A DNA stretch of 64,000 nt from positions 52,285 through 116,284 of the forward strand of contig MPNW01000218.1 of NCBI GenBank assembly GCA_011800805.1, written 5' to 3'. Position 1 is the first letter of the stretch, and every line of letters starts with the position of its first letter. The notes under the pieces were generated by a model that worked only from the letters and a program-made list of their open reading frames with translations, did not search any database and had not been told where the DNA came from. The position numbers and the translations under genes are program-made. This document shows, piece by piece, positions 23,939-36,064 of this stretch. This DNA is from Hirudo medicinalis. Lineage: Eukaryota > Annelida > Clitellata > Hirudinida > Hirudinidae.

Positions 23939-26649
23939 ATGTCCAAAAAGCGTGCTCCTGACAGTTATCTTACGCTCGACAATTTTGATGTTGAAGAGGA
24001 TAAGGAAGAGGTATATTGATGATTTTTCCATGTCTCATGTCTGGAGATATTTTTGTTTTTGTAATTCCAAGATGTGCTTGTTGCCCCATTATAATTTATC
24101 AGTTCCAAAATTGACGTTGTTCACCAATAACTCAATTAATGAATTAAGTATTTGCAATGATTATCACTTAAAGCTGGATGAAAACTATAAGCTAGCCAAG
24201 AAATTTTTCAAGGATATTTTACCCTAATCACACTGTAATGGATTTTTGTTTGATTCAGGCTGGATGCTTCAAAAGTGCAAGTGATGATGTATTGCAGAAA
24301 AGAACTATAATTAAAGCAAAGAGAAAGCATCAGGTAAAGAGCCACATTGCAATTTCTGTTTAAGCACTTTACAATAAGTCTGAGAGTAATTTTGGGATTC
24401 CAAGTTGTATGGTTGTTGTAAGAAATTCAAGTGTATGTATGTATGTACTTTATTTTGTATTAATTGAGAATGAATTACATTTTTTCCAGGGTGATTCTGA
24501 ACAAACAGCCAAGAACACATTTGCTGGGTTTTCCTTTGGTTCCAGCACCAGCGACTCAGGCTTCAAATTCCCAAAGTTCAACCTCGACTCCAAGACTGAA
24601 TCTTCCTCAGAACAGAAGCCCAACTCTGTCGAAGCCGAGTCCAAAACCAATGGTTCTTCGGTTTCAGATTCATCTTCCACAAGCTCGGCTTCCAAGGATA
24701 CGGATGCCTCCAAGAACGAAGTGAAAACCTCGTTCGGTTTTATCCCTGCCGGCGAGGGAACCTTCAAGATTCCTGAAGGTCTCCCGTCTGCTCCTGCCGC
24801 ATCGAAGGACGAGGATCCGGACAAAGCGTAAGTGTCGACCGCAACATGTTTTGTAGATTTGAACGCAGCTATCATTCTGCATCTACTGGACTCGATTATA
24901 TATTACCATTACATAATTTTAAACATTTGCTGATCAGACACCACAGCTACTTGAGGCAAATGAGGCACCTGAATGAGAGCTTCTGCAAGTGGGTGTCCGA
25001 GTGCATCTCGAACAACCCGGAGTGCATCCTCACTCCATGCTTCGGCGACTACACCAAGTACGTCGAGGACATTGACAAGATCTACCCGAGCGTGGCTCCA
25101 GGACAGGGTCAGTTGTTACTAGTACAGAACGGTTGTTATTTACAGCACCCTTTAGTCTAGGCTTTTCCAATTAGAGGGTTATCAGGCATAATAATCATTT
25201 AAAAAACTTTAAAATGATATTAAAACTTTATAATGTTGTGTAACAAGTGGGGTGCAAGTTGGCTCAGAGGGTAGCGTTCCTGCGAACGACGGTAAAAGCA
25301 ACAGTCGTTACGTGTCGTGTTCGAAACCCAGCTTGCACCACCACAAAGCACCCCTGGGAGCCGGCTCTATATAAATGGTCCAAGCGCCCCTGACGCTCAT
25401 GCTTATGGCGCTATATAAATAAAGTTACTTACTTAAGTGACTCATAACTGAAATTAGTTTAAAATCAAATTGTAACGGCGAACCCATGCTGAGTGACATT
25501 TTTGCTTTTATACAGGAGCTCAAAAAAAGTCGTCCACAGACTTGCCCGCATTACTTGCGACCAAAGACGAGCAGGATGAGGTGCCCAAAAATAGCAGCCA
25601 ACCAGATGAATCTAAAAAGAATCCAGCACCTGTTTTCAGTTTTGGGTCAATGGGGCAGTCCTCCAGTAGGGTCCCAACCTTTGGGGTCTTGGCCGACAAG
25701 AACAAACCGTCAGCCACGGAAACCAATCAGGAAAGTTCCTCTAAGGTGAAGGAGGAGTCTGCATTTGTGTTTGGCTCCACATCAACTTCCTCATCTGCTG
25801 GATCAGCTTTTCCACCGAAGTTCAGTTTCAACACCGGCAGCGCCGCGACCTTTTCATTCGGCACGGGTTCTGCCTTCCCGACGTTCGGCCAGGGTTTCTT
25901 TGCGAAGCCAGCAGAAGCCAAAGTTGGTGAGGGGACTTCGGATCAGACCGGAGCCGCAGGGGGTGAGCAAGACGTTTCACTTAGCTATTTTAATGTTTAT
26001 TCGTTGATGTGATGGGCTGAATTAAGTTATAGTATTCATGAAGAACTTGAGGAGAATTCACTAAGCATCTCATTTGCATATTTAGGAGAGGATGAAGACT
26101 ACGAGCCCCCAAAAGCAGAGGTTGTTGAAAATAGTGAGGAAGGTGCCTTCTACACAGTTCGCTGCAAGCTCTACTACAAGAAGGCTGAAAAGTTTGAAGA
26201 AAGGGGTGTAGGTTTCCTGTACCTCAAGCCCAATGGAACCAAGACACAGCTCCTCGTGAGAACAGACACTGCCTTGGGTGAGTGTAAATCGTGCTTTGCA
26301 CAGTTGGTAATTACACAGAATTAATTGCAACTAATAGGAAGTCGATTACTCAGTCATCGATAATTAAACCGCTCGAAATTATATTTAATTTGCGAGAATT
26401 CTTTCTGTGAGAGATCAGCAGTTCTCTGATTGAATTCCAGGCAACATCCTCCTCAATATCAACCTGGAGAAGGTCATGCCGGTGAGCAGACAGGGCAAGA
26501 ACAACGTCACCGTGATATGCATCCCGAACCCGCAGATCGACCCCAAGATGGATTCGAGCATCCCAGTGCCTATGTTGATCAGAGTCAAGACAGGAGAAGA
26601 TGCAGACAAACTTTACAAAGAAATAACCGACTGCCAGGCCAAGATGTGA
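23939..26649 (+). CDS. nup50: nucleoporin NUP50
   Basis: NUP50 is a mobile nuclear-basket protein that helps importin-alpha release cargo. Exons 23939-24010, 24259-24333, 24490-24827, 24947-25107, 25516-25962, 26086-26277, 26441-26649 join to 497 aa (human 468). The importin-alpha binding N-terminus is clear (KKRAPDSYLTLDNFDVEE, then CFKSASDDVLQKRTIIKAKR). A central FG region has GFSFG, SFGF, FSFG, FVFG and PTFG motifs and a conserved helical segment (FCKWVSECISNNP). The C-terminus is a RanBP1-type domain (FYTVRCKLYYKK, GFLYLKPN, then a C-terminal MLIRVKTGEDADKLY). A tRNA-derived SINE sits in intron 4. Confidence 0.95.
25251..25434 (+). mobile_element. tRNA-derived SINE in NUP50 intron 4
   Basis: The head begins GGTGCAAG and closes with its perfect complement CTTGCACC, with an A box (TGGCTCAGAGGGT) and a B-box-like GTGTTCGAAACCC. 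A GC-rich body follows, then the tail TGACGCTCATGCTTATGGCG leading into CTATATAAATAAAG. The tail resembles the four shorter copies elsewhere in the window. AAGTG on both sides may be a short target duplication. Confidence 0.75.
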
Positions 26650-28061
26650 AGATTCGATCTTAGTGGCTCGTTATCCACGATGGGGCACGTTCTTAACTAT
26701 TTACGAAAAAACTGTTTCAGTTGGTAGTCTTAATTTACGTTTAAAAATATCTGAAACGAAGCTTGTTTTGGTCAGGGTTTAGGGTCGTTTATCACTCTAG
26801 AAATTGATAATATCTACTGGTTACAGAGTTGACCAACCACCCCAGCGTTAGATGCCTGACCGACTTCCAACAGTCCAACGGGCTTGAACGCTACGCTTAT
26901 CAATCCGATTTTTTTTTATTTCTCACCCATGCGACGTGGATCAATAATGTAAGCAACCGCGGTGCTGCCGCCGAACAGCTAGCGCCGGGTATCGATTTTA
27001 AGCAAAAGCAAAAAAACGCATCGAAATTTTACGATCATTTTTTTTTATTTGTCAAATGTTTCCTCGCACGATGGCCTGGACGATGCGTCTCCGGAAATCG
27101 ACCTAACAAATAACAACGACGAAATGCTCCTGATATGGCGATCGGCGATGAGTTGACAAAGCAAGATGGCGGCGATGACGTGGCAATGAATGTAAAACGC
27201 GAATTAAAACAACGCCTTAGAGATCGATGGCTTCTCGTTCGTCCTCTGGCTCAGTATATCTGAAATAAAATTTTTTATGATGATTAAAAAATATTAAGTA
27301 GAAAAAGATAAAAACTAGAAGATGCATCGTGACCGAGTCACTCCTCGTCTGCGTTTTTTAAGCAAAGTTATTTCGAACGTTTTGGAAGAAACCTATATAA
27401 GATAAAAGAACGAGCGGTGCATTAATTCTAGAGACCAAAATAGACTGAAAGCTGATCGAAGAATTTGGAGGTATGCCTAATGAGTCATGAATCTTATTCT
27501 ACATTCCTGGATTCGAATTCCAGAAACATGCTCCATTCTGCAATCTCAGCAGCTCTGCATCCTAACTCAACAAGAAAGAGTAGAGACCTTGTGAGAATCA
27601 GAGAAAGAAAGATGCTTTTCATTATTTTAGAGGTCAGCCATGCAAGTAAGGAAGAAGTTGAGTTGATGAAAGAGACTGCCACAAAAGAATCTAGCTGGGC
27701 ATCACTCAGTGTAGAGAAAATTATTATTTATCATCTGACAAGTCTCACTATTGATACAGGATTCATTCAAGGCCCACAAGTACAATGTCCAGACTGCCAG
27801 ATAACGGGATCAGTTTAGCATATCTGTTCTAAATATCCAGATAACTACAAGTGTAACTGAGACTGGTCTACAGTAATAATCCCCTAATCACGGTCTTCAA
27901 ACATAAAAGTTGAATCATCCCAGGAAGTCAGTAGTGATAACACCGGTCATATTAACGAGTGGCGTTCAAACTTAAGCCTAATCGAAAACTCTTAACTACA
28001 TGCCAGAAGGCAAAGATAAGGAATCCATTAGCTTTTGCTACAAACACATCAATTAACTTAC
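26650..28061. other. NUP50-profilin convergent region
   Basis: 3' sides of NUP50 (plus) and profilin (minus). It contains AAGATGGCGGC, a YY1-type motif, at 27163-27173, a TATA-like TATATAAG at 27394-27401, and a plus-strand open frame at 27480-27818 without known relatives. Whether any of this is a gene is unclear. Confidence 0.45.
27480..27818 (+). CDS. orphan open reading frame, 112 aa
   Basis: An intronless ATG-started frame of 112 codons, not made of simple repeats. It has no recognised domain; features are a Lys/Arg-rich middle and a QCPDCQ pair of cysteines near the end. A TATA-like box lies 86 bp upstream of the ATG. It is on the strand opposite to profilin and may only be the antisense of profilin's 3' UTR. 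Confidence 0.2.
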   Translation: MSHESYSTFLDSNSRNMLHSAISAALHPNSTRKSRDLVRIRERKMLFIILEVSHASKEEVELMKETATKESSWASLSVEKIIIYHLTSLTIDTGFIQGPQVQCPDCQITGSV

Positions 28062-29972
28062 CTAGTAACTGCTTTGAAGAAGGTAATCTCTTATTCGTTC
28101 AACCTGCAGGCGGCAGTTTCCAGGCTGTTGTCCGTCTTTGTATGTTCCAATAATAAGGCCTTAAAGTACAAATCAAACAATCCTTAAATGTGGAAATGAA
28201 TACAGAATGAAGAATGAATGCAGCCACATAAATGATGTCAACGTCTGCCTGCTTAAAGCAGGTTTCAACTAGTAAGATGTAACTCGATCCACAAAGGAGA
28301 AATAAAATAAAACTCTGATCTAGCAAGTCCACTCGAAATGTTTACTTAAAAATAAAATTACGCTTTACACCGACATCAACAAACGCACGAGAATTGGAGC
28401 CACGGATAATCGATGCAGCGGCCCAGTAGCTGATTTAATTAAGCTGCAGTGTAAACATTCTCACGATGTATCGCTCAGATCAAAATCTTGAACGTTTGCC
28501 GATATAACAAGAACCACCAAAGTACAAAGTACGCTGGTACAGACACTACAACGTAAATTGTTCAACCCCGATAAGCTGTAACTAAAATCACTCGAGAAAC
28601 CATGCCAAAAGATGCGCTCAGCGTCAGATTGGTCTAGATGTTTGAGATGCCATTACGAATGTCATTTTCCTGGCAGAATGTAACAAGCCATCAAGCGGGT
28701 TTTGGAACAGCATATACATTCTATGCGTACATAGGCGTAATGTATTTTATACCGACAAAGACATTCACTTACATTTATTAGAGCGAGCAATGGAAACACC
28801 AGTTGAGCCCTTCTTGCCCTGGATTTGGGAATCATCAGACTGGAGATACAAGTACTTGGCTCCACCCAGCAAGATTCCTGCACTGCGGAGACCGTCCGGG
28901 TTGCGGAAGCCGGCAATTATGCTTTTAACTTCGGCCTGAGTCAGCTAAAAAAATAAATAAAACATCTAGGTTATGCAGGAAATCGATTCCTTTGTAATGC
29001 TAACATCTCGTCTTTCAATGCGCATCAAATACAAAGCAAATACAATTTACACATGAAGTGAATCACAACAGGAATGTGTCAAACATCCCCAAGGGCATTC
29101 GAGCGTTGGTGATTAGTAATTCAATGGTTTGATTTGCATCATCAAGGGCTAGATGGGGCTCGTTAGTTATTAAATGTTCTCAGGTATGCATAACTAGCTT
29201 CTGTGCGAGGTCTTGTGCAAACATTTCTAGAAACTTGTTGTCTCATGTGACGAGTTACCGTCTCCGAATTTCCCTCGGCCAGAATAATTGCAAATAATTT
29301 TCAAATGTACTGACTGCTAGGATGCAAGATCAAAAGCGAACAATTGTGGCAATTAAAGCAACGATTTTAAGAACAAGTCAATCTCTTCCTCCTTATTACA
29401 CAGCCTTGAGAAACTGGGGACAACTCTTTGTCTCAACCTCTGTCTGAAATGTCACATTCCACTTTTTAACTTTGGTCTTGAACGCAAAAGATTCTGACAA
29501 TTTTCGACATTGGGATGTTTCCGTAGACTTTGGAGTTTTACACAAATTTCGTTCCCAACAGTCCTAATCAGAATGCTAAGCATGCATCAATTAACCCAAT
29601 TCTTAAAAATATTTCCATCTGCACACTGTTCATTTAAGGATTATTACAATAAATAAGTTTTGAAAAATCGCGCTCATGACATTCTCGATCCTTCCAGAAT
29701 ATCGTATCATTTATCGACGTTTTGAGCACGCGATTCAAGCTCATTGCAATTTTGAGAAAGTTATAATCAACAATAATTCACGCTCATCATTTCATAACTA
29801 ATTCCTTGACCGAGGAGCAAATACGAAGCATTGTTACGAAAATAATAAATTCCAAGCTTACGTTGAAATCAGGACTTTTGGTCCACACGGCGCCATCGTC
29901 GATGCCGCAAACTGCTGCCATATCAACAAATCCTGTCTGGAGAAGACTGTCCCTGTAAGAATCCCAGCTCAT
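28062..29972 (-). CDS. pfn: profilin
   Basis: Profilin binds actin monomers, proline-rich ligands and phosphoinositides. Exons 29972-29862, 28944-28773, 28159-28062 join in frame to 126 aa, a normal length. The N-terminal helix MSWDSYRDSLLQTG has the conserved Trp for poly-proline binding. The rest runs through AAVCGIDDGAVW, GILLGGAKYLYLQSDD, SNKCLIIGTYKDGQQPGNC and the final helix VERIRDYLLQSSY. The last intron is about 610 bp and the first about 920 bp. The family is certain; which of several animal profilins it is cannot be told. Confidence 0.93.
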
Positions 29973-32900
29973 GTTTCTAGATGTTTCTGGAAGGCACGTC
30001 GAATTCTGACTGAAACTCCTCGGAAAAAGGAAAGATCTTCCAAATCTTGCTAAAATGTCCGGTACGGCCGGCGTCTATCGTAAACGGACTCCTTGAACAC
30101 AGGCACGTGATATCCTTCGAAGGAACAAAGCTTCTTAGGATACAACAGCGTTCAACAACGATGCACCAACAGGGCAGGCTAGGTACTTATGAAGGGGGGC
30201 ATGTCTTATAGCTGTTCGAGAGCTGTGCACACTTGGCCCACATCACTGCAACCGCTTCATTCGCTCACCGACCCCATCCTCTCTCCTTTTTATCATGCAA
30301 TACATCCGTCTCTCCCTATACTCTTCTCAGCCATTAATTTTCATTTACTTCCAACCGCTTTTCTCTTCTCCAGCGGTGATTCCTTCACTTTTCATTTTTA
30401 TTTACTTGTTTTTTTTTTACGGGTGCGTTTTGTTTTTTGCAAGTCGTGCAGCACAAAATATTCCGCGATTTTCGCCCTTTTGTTTATCATTATCTCTTCC
30501 ACAGTCCTTTCTCTTTCCAGAACGGATTGATCTCTCATCCGGATTCACTCTCATCTACTTTGCTGTTGCACTGTGAATGTTCATCATCTCACATGAAAGC
30601 ATGTGATGATAACGATGAAGATGATGATTCCGGACATGGAGAATTAATGGTAATGACAGTTATTAATAACTCCGATGAAAAGAAGAATATAATTACTCTA
30701 CGATTTGAAAAGTGATTGTTGCAAATTAGAATGTCGAATTATCGTTTAGAGGACCACGTGAGTGGATTCAGAAGTACGTGACGAATGCTAATCAATTGTG
30801 AAGATAATGCCAATAGAAATGAAGATGCCTTTGTGCAAGGAATGCGCACACAAGAGGCCAGTCATGACGGCTGATGCTTCACTGATGATGATGATTCGGA
30901 CAGTGCTGATTCAGACGCTGGTGATGTGGTTTGGCAAGGGCCACTATCGAAACGCTTGGGGAAGATGAGAAGGTAATTAAGCCATGGAGTTTTTCATAAA
31001 CAATTTCCCACTACGTAAGAGATTCCATTGGGGACACAGGGGCGGCTGTGACGCACACACGCTGTGAATGATCCGATGCCGTGTCGTCATTTACATTACA
31101 ATCAATGCATTGTTATCATAATTAATGCATTGCGATAAATATTATTATAATCCTTCTATTAGCATTTCCATTGTCAATTGCTGTCGGCGATCGAAGCGGA
31201 TCTGTACTACGAACTGTACCAATGCAAGCTGACTCATCGATAATAAAAAAATCCTTAATCTCCACATTAATGAATAATGGTGGGATTATGATGGCAGAAA
31301 ATTATAATGGCGCTTGTGGTGATGATAATACTAGAGTTTGCGGTACGCCGGCCGACATGTTTACACAGTAACAGCTTCCTAGAAGAGCCAGCTAAGCCAG
31401 CCTGATTCATTTATTGATATTGTGCGAGATAAAACAGATGGGGGAAACAAAGGAGAATGCAAACTTAGAGACAAATGTTCAAACAAACTTGGAATCGGTA
31501 TTACCGAACAATGGCGTTGACGGTTTGTTTATACCAAAGTCGGCCAAAATAGTCCTAATTGCTATGCGTTTGACCTCCGTACCTTCCCAAATTGAAATCG
31601 TTTGATGATCCGATGGGGATATTCATTTCTGCTCTCATTCGTGCTTAGAAAGTCTCCTTTCATTTTGATTAATTAATTGCCCAGGGTGAGTAACACGCAC
31701 TCGACTGCATGGGTAGACAAAGAACGGCTGGGTTTGGATATTTGAATTTTGAAATTTCATAAATCATTCTAAATCACTTCTGACCCCTGCGCCACGGAGC
31801 CGTGAATCATTCTCCAGACCCGGGCGAGACATCCGCGTTATGATTATGATGTCGAAAAAAGACACGTGGTAAAGGACGAGAGCATGTATAAATATTAATA
31901 TAATTGATCATTAATTATTTCTCTGTTATAAACTAAGATATTAACACATGTATGTAAATGTAAACTATAGCATTAACATAAACACCAGTGATGCCTCATT
32001 AATAATGAGTCGAAATAGGAAGCCACTTTGGTTGAATCGTCTGGAATGACTAAGTTGTAAATCCAGAGAGATGAATGGTCAAATTTGCCGAGAATTTAAA
32101 TTCCATTTGCTGGCCGATATGACTGAGATAAATCTCTCACTGGATACAATTTCATAGACGATGTTTCGACTAGCCGCTTTATGAAGCAAATTAAACCGGC
32201 AATTTTAGGATATTTTGAAGCAAAATTCTGTTAAACAATGCAGGAGTCATGCTTGGATAGGATAAAATGGGTCATGCACAGCATAACAAAAAGAATGTTT
32301 ATGTTTAAGGCAGCTTTTAAGAGTTTACTTATTTTTGATTGTTCAGTCTTGCTTCTGCAGACGCAATAAGATCTGTTGTATTAAACTTTACAAACCTAAA
32401 GTCTGGAGTATCAGACATGACAAAAATCGACGCTTCCGACTCACATCCACCAAGGATTGCCAATTTGGTATGGAATTCTAATCAAACATATATAAAAATG
32501 TTCATAAGACACGTATGTTGTTCCATAGCTCATAACGATTGCAAAAGTTAAATATTTGAAAAGTATAAATAATAAATATAAAGTATAAATCATAACGAAC
32601 ATTTTAATAAGAAGACTTGTCAATCAAATCAGCAATTCAAAACAATTTCAACAAACTCAAAATCTTAATACAGTCGATATATGAACATTTTTTTAAAAAT
32701 CATTTGAAACGTACTTTCAAAATATTATATTTTCAAAATTAGCAACGCTTATTAAATTTGAGTGTCTGATAACTTCACCTAGCTCAAAGACTTTTACCAT
32801 TGTATAAGTGTCTGCTGATGGAATACAGGTCAACTGCTGAAGCTTATACAAAAAAACGCTACTCAAATGATATTTTAATAATAGTAATAACAACAGCAAA

Positions 32901-33056
32901 AATATTAACAATAAGTATAGTGCCACAAGCATCAGAATCAGGCAAAAATAATTTAACAACTCAAAGACTCAATTTTACATAAGCGTGGTTCAAGCCTGCC
33001 ATAAAAAACAAGGAACATAGGCTACCATCAATATAGATTCAAAAGTTCATTCCAGT
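29973..33056. other. 3-kb region without a recognisable gene
   Basis: Between the profilin start and the transposase-derived gene. It contains the profilin promoter and scattered short plus-strand frames (for example 30808-30972, 31171-31371) that match nothing I know and lack splice support. GAT/GAA-rich patches occur at 30600-30650 and 30880-30930. Confidence 0.45.
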
Positions 33057-34380
33057 TCAGTCGTCATCTTCATCAGATGCAGCATCAAAACCTTCGAAGT
33101 CTGAGGAACACTCCACGCACTCATCAAAACATTCATTAGCTTCTCGGAAAAGCTCTTTGGTCGTGTTCGACACGACATCGGCCTCCTTGCCGTCGGTAGT
33201 TTTAACCACAATGTCGGTGCTCACAAAGTTACCATTACATTGGTTAATCCCCGCTTCTTTGAAGCCGCTACATATCATTTCAGAAGTTATGGCATCCCAT
33301 GCCGAAGCCACCAGTTTGCATACTTGAGGGCACGTCGACTTCAAACACCCAGACGACTTGGGTTCAGATTTCATCCACTGCTCCAACCCCTTCCTCAGGT
33401 GTGCTTTGAACGGTCGACCGACTGCTATGCTTAGTGGCTGCAACTTGGATGTAAGGCCATTGGGTATGACTGCCACATGGGCGCCAGTTTTGCCTATATA
33501 ATTTTGAAAGGTTTCCTTTTTGTGAATGACCATAGAGTCTACAATAAGCAAAGACTTTTTGGAAAAAAACACCCCCGGTCTTGTCGAGAAACATTTGTCG
33601 ACCCAATACTTAATCAGGTCGCCGTCGACCCACCCTTTCTCGTTGCACGTCGCCGCAACAATTGTTGGCATTTTTTGGCGAGGCATGGTAGCTCCTTTAA
33701 AAATAACCATCGGCTTTAGTTTTCCCCCGACTCCAGTGCAGGCAAGGATTACAGTGAAGCAGAGCCTCTTGCTCCCAAAGACAGCGATCTCATTATCTGG
33801 TGAATTCCTGGATAGGACGTTGAATGACATCGGGATTTCGTCCATGTTAATGACGTCCGCAGACGTGAGACCCAGTTCGGACATTTCTTTGGATACGCAT
33901 TCCCGAAAATACGACACCTTTTGCACCCAATCGTCCGGTAGTTGCTGATCTTCAGTCGAGTTATTCTTTTGATTCCTGGTTCTAACAGTTCTAATTGATA
34001 AACTGTTTCTTTTCAAAAGCTTGGAGATCCAAGATGGACTCCCCTTGAAATTGGCAATGTCATTCTCATTGGCCAAGAGCTTTGCTTTTATTTGGACTTC
34101 TAATGTCGAGACTGGCTGATCTTGCTTCCTCCTCATGAGAATCCACTCTTTCAGGTCATTCTCCAGCTGAGGCCACTTGGCCGTCGCTCCACGTCGGGCA
34201 CACTTTTGAGGGTTCATTTTCTCCAGTTCGCTTTTCATCTTCCTCCACTCCCGAACGGACGACTCGGAAATGCCAAATTCCCTCGCTGCCGCCCTGTTGC
34301 CCATTCCTTCGGCTCTGGTAATAACTTTCAGCTTGAATTCGCTGGTATGAGCCTTTCGTCGAGCAGCCAGGACAGCCCTG
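33057..34380 (-). CDS. POGK/Tigger-type pogo transposase-derived protein
   Basis: An uninterrupted frame of ~440 codons. Order of parts: a Brinker/psq-like HTH (HTSEFKLKVITRAEGMGNRA onward), a CENP-B-type HTH (WPQLENDLKEWI to LLKRNSLSIRT), then a DDE_1 domain (VINMDEIPM, KPMVIFKGATMP, LLIVDSMVIH, IPNGLTSKLQPL) and an acidic tail ending DEDDD. This is the layout of pogo-derived POGK. The first two catalytic Asp are present, but the third, normally in LQPLD, is Ser (codon 33429-33431). The frame has no ATG before Glu-Gly-Met; TTCTTCAG just before 34380 looks like a 3' splice site, so a 5' exon is missing. No terminal inverted repeats were found. Either a domesticated gene or a dead but intact copy. 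Confidence 0.82.
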
Positions 34381-34580
34381 AAGAAATACTGCCAATGTAA
34401 TAGAAGCAAGTAATACTAAAAAAATAACCGCAATTGGCATCGCGAGCATGAAGTATTAGATGTTCAAAAAAGGATGGAAAATTATGGAGAAGGAAAATAA
34501 TAACAAACGAATTTTTAATTCAATAGCGGTAACGTCAGATTATCGTCAGATGCAGATATGATTAAAAAAAAATAGTCAGG

Positions 34581-36064
34581 TCACAATGGCTTGTGCTCGG
34601 AGATGTGCTTCTTCAGAGATGGCATGTTGGAAAGCTTCTGAGAACAGACATGGCACCTGATTTAAAAATGAAAACATTGAAAGCAAAGTTGATTAACAAA
34701 TGACAATCATAAAAATTGACAAACCTGAGGTCTGATTTGAGGAAGGATTCAAACTTGCTCTTGTCAAGCTCGACCTTGCCTTTGTCCTCCAACATTTTGA
34801 TAACCTCTGCAAGATAATTTCAATATCAAATATACATTTCATTATAGATCATTTAGCAAGGACATTTTGCACAACAGCCAAACAGAACCAATGATCAGGA
34901 AATATTTAATCCATTCTATTAATTAACAATTCATTTTTTCCTCAATTAATCTTTGCATTTAATTTTCCAATGAATTCAACACTCCACAACATTTCCAGCA
35001 AAAGTCACCTTCAGAGTTGACAAAGTATTCGGTTGTGAACGAGTTCCAGTGCTTCTTGGTCTTGAGGCAATCAGAATTGAAGTCGGCACTTATGACGTGA
35101 AGATGGACGTGGCTAAGGAATTATAATAACAATAACGTAATAATGTTATTATAGCTAAGCATAATAATAGCAATGATGTCAAAGCCAACCATAATAACAA
35201 TTATTCATTACTGTAATTAAACAAGAATACAAAACATAGAAATACACCTCATGCTGGGTATGGCATGGTAGCCCATCTTGAAGCCCCATGGATGATCACA
35301 GCTGCAACAAGATAGTTGTTAAATTTGATAGTTCCAACTTTTATTCGCTAGTGATTGACAAAACAATGACATTTTTAGTTGTCACAAATGATTAAACAAA
35401 CGTCATTTTCTACTGCATCCTATTCTAGCCATAGATTTATTTCAGATAAAACAGTCTGCTTGATAAAAATCACCTCTCAGATAATGAATTTCCTTTGTCA
35501 TGCATGTGTCTTAGCAGATGCAAATGATCTGGTTTCAAGACCTTCAAATTCTGAATATTCTCTCTTGGGAGAATCAAAAAGTGATGTTTGGCCTGGAACA
35601 ACAAAGTAACAGTAAGAAAAGCAATCACACCACTTCACTCAAAGAATTAATTACAAATCCAAACTTGAACCTTTGGATATTTATCCTTTATTATAACACA
35701 TAAATCATCCTCATCCACTTTCAGAGAGGGGTCTTCCATGGAGGCCCTCAAGCCAAGCAACCAAGGTTTCTTCTTTTCTATGCAAAGGAATACAAAAAAG
35801 AATAAAATTAGTGAAACTGGTAGTTGATAAAAAATAAACATGTGATTATAGTGGCGCATGTTCCAACAAAACTTCAATATGGTAGTTTTCCCCGATATTT
35901 ACTTATAATAATAAAAACAAAAAAGCACATTTTAAAATCCTCACTGTACAAACTTTACAGTTCTCTAGCGTTATCTTATCTTGCAACTAGATAATTCACC
36001 AATTCAAATTACCATTTTGATCATCATCTCTTCCACTGTCGTCGGCCTTCCTTTTTCGAGACAT
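34581..36064 (-). CDS. aptx: aprataxin without an FHA domain
   Basis: Aprataxin removes AMP from abortive DNA-ligase intermediates during strand-break repair. Exons 36064-36013, 35777-35671, 35592-35474, 35301-35248, 35112-35009, 34806-34725, 34656-34581 join in phase to 197 aa. After a basic 18-residue start ([17 protein letters not shown]) comes the HIT domain ([59 protein letters not shown]) with the HVHLHV active site. The C-terminal zinc finger is [21 protein letters not shown]. The N-terminal FHA domain of vertebrate aprataxin is absent, and the first exon starts with an ATG following an open promoter region. Confidence 0.93.

Noticed and set aside
27216..27260. Minus-strand mini-exon after TTTCAG (YTEPEDEREAIDL then stop)
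   Set aside because: No upstream exon of a matching gene; profilin ends properly at 28062.
30189..30715. Hydrophobic Phe/Leu/Ser-rich plus-strand frames
   Set aside because: Pyrimidine-rich DNA gives such frames in all three phases; no ATG context, domain or splice support.
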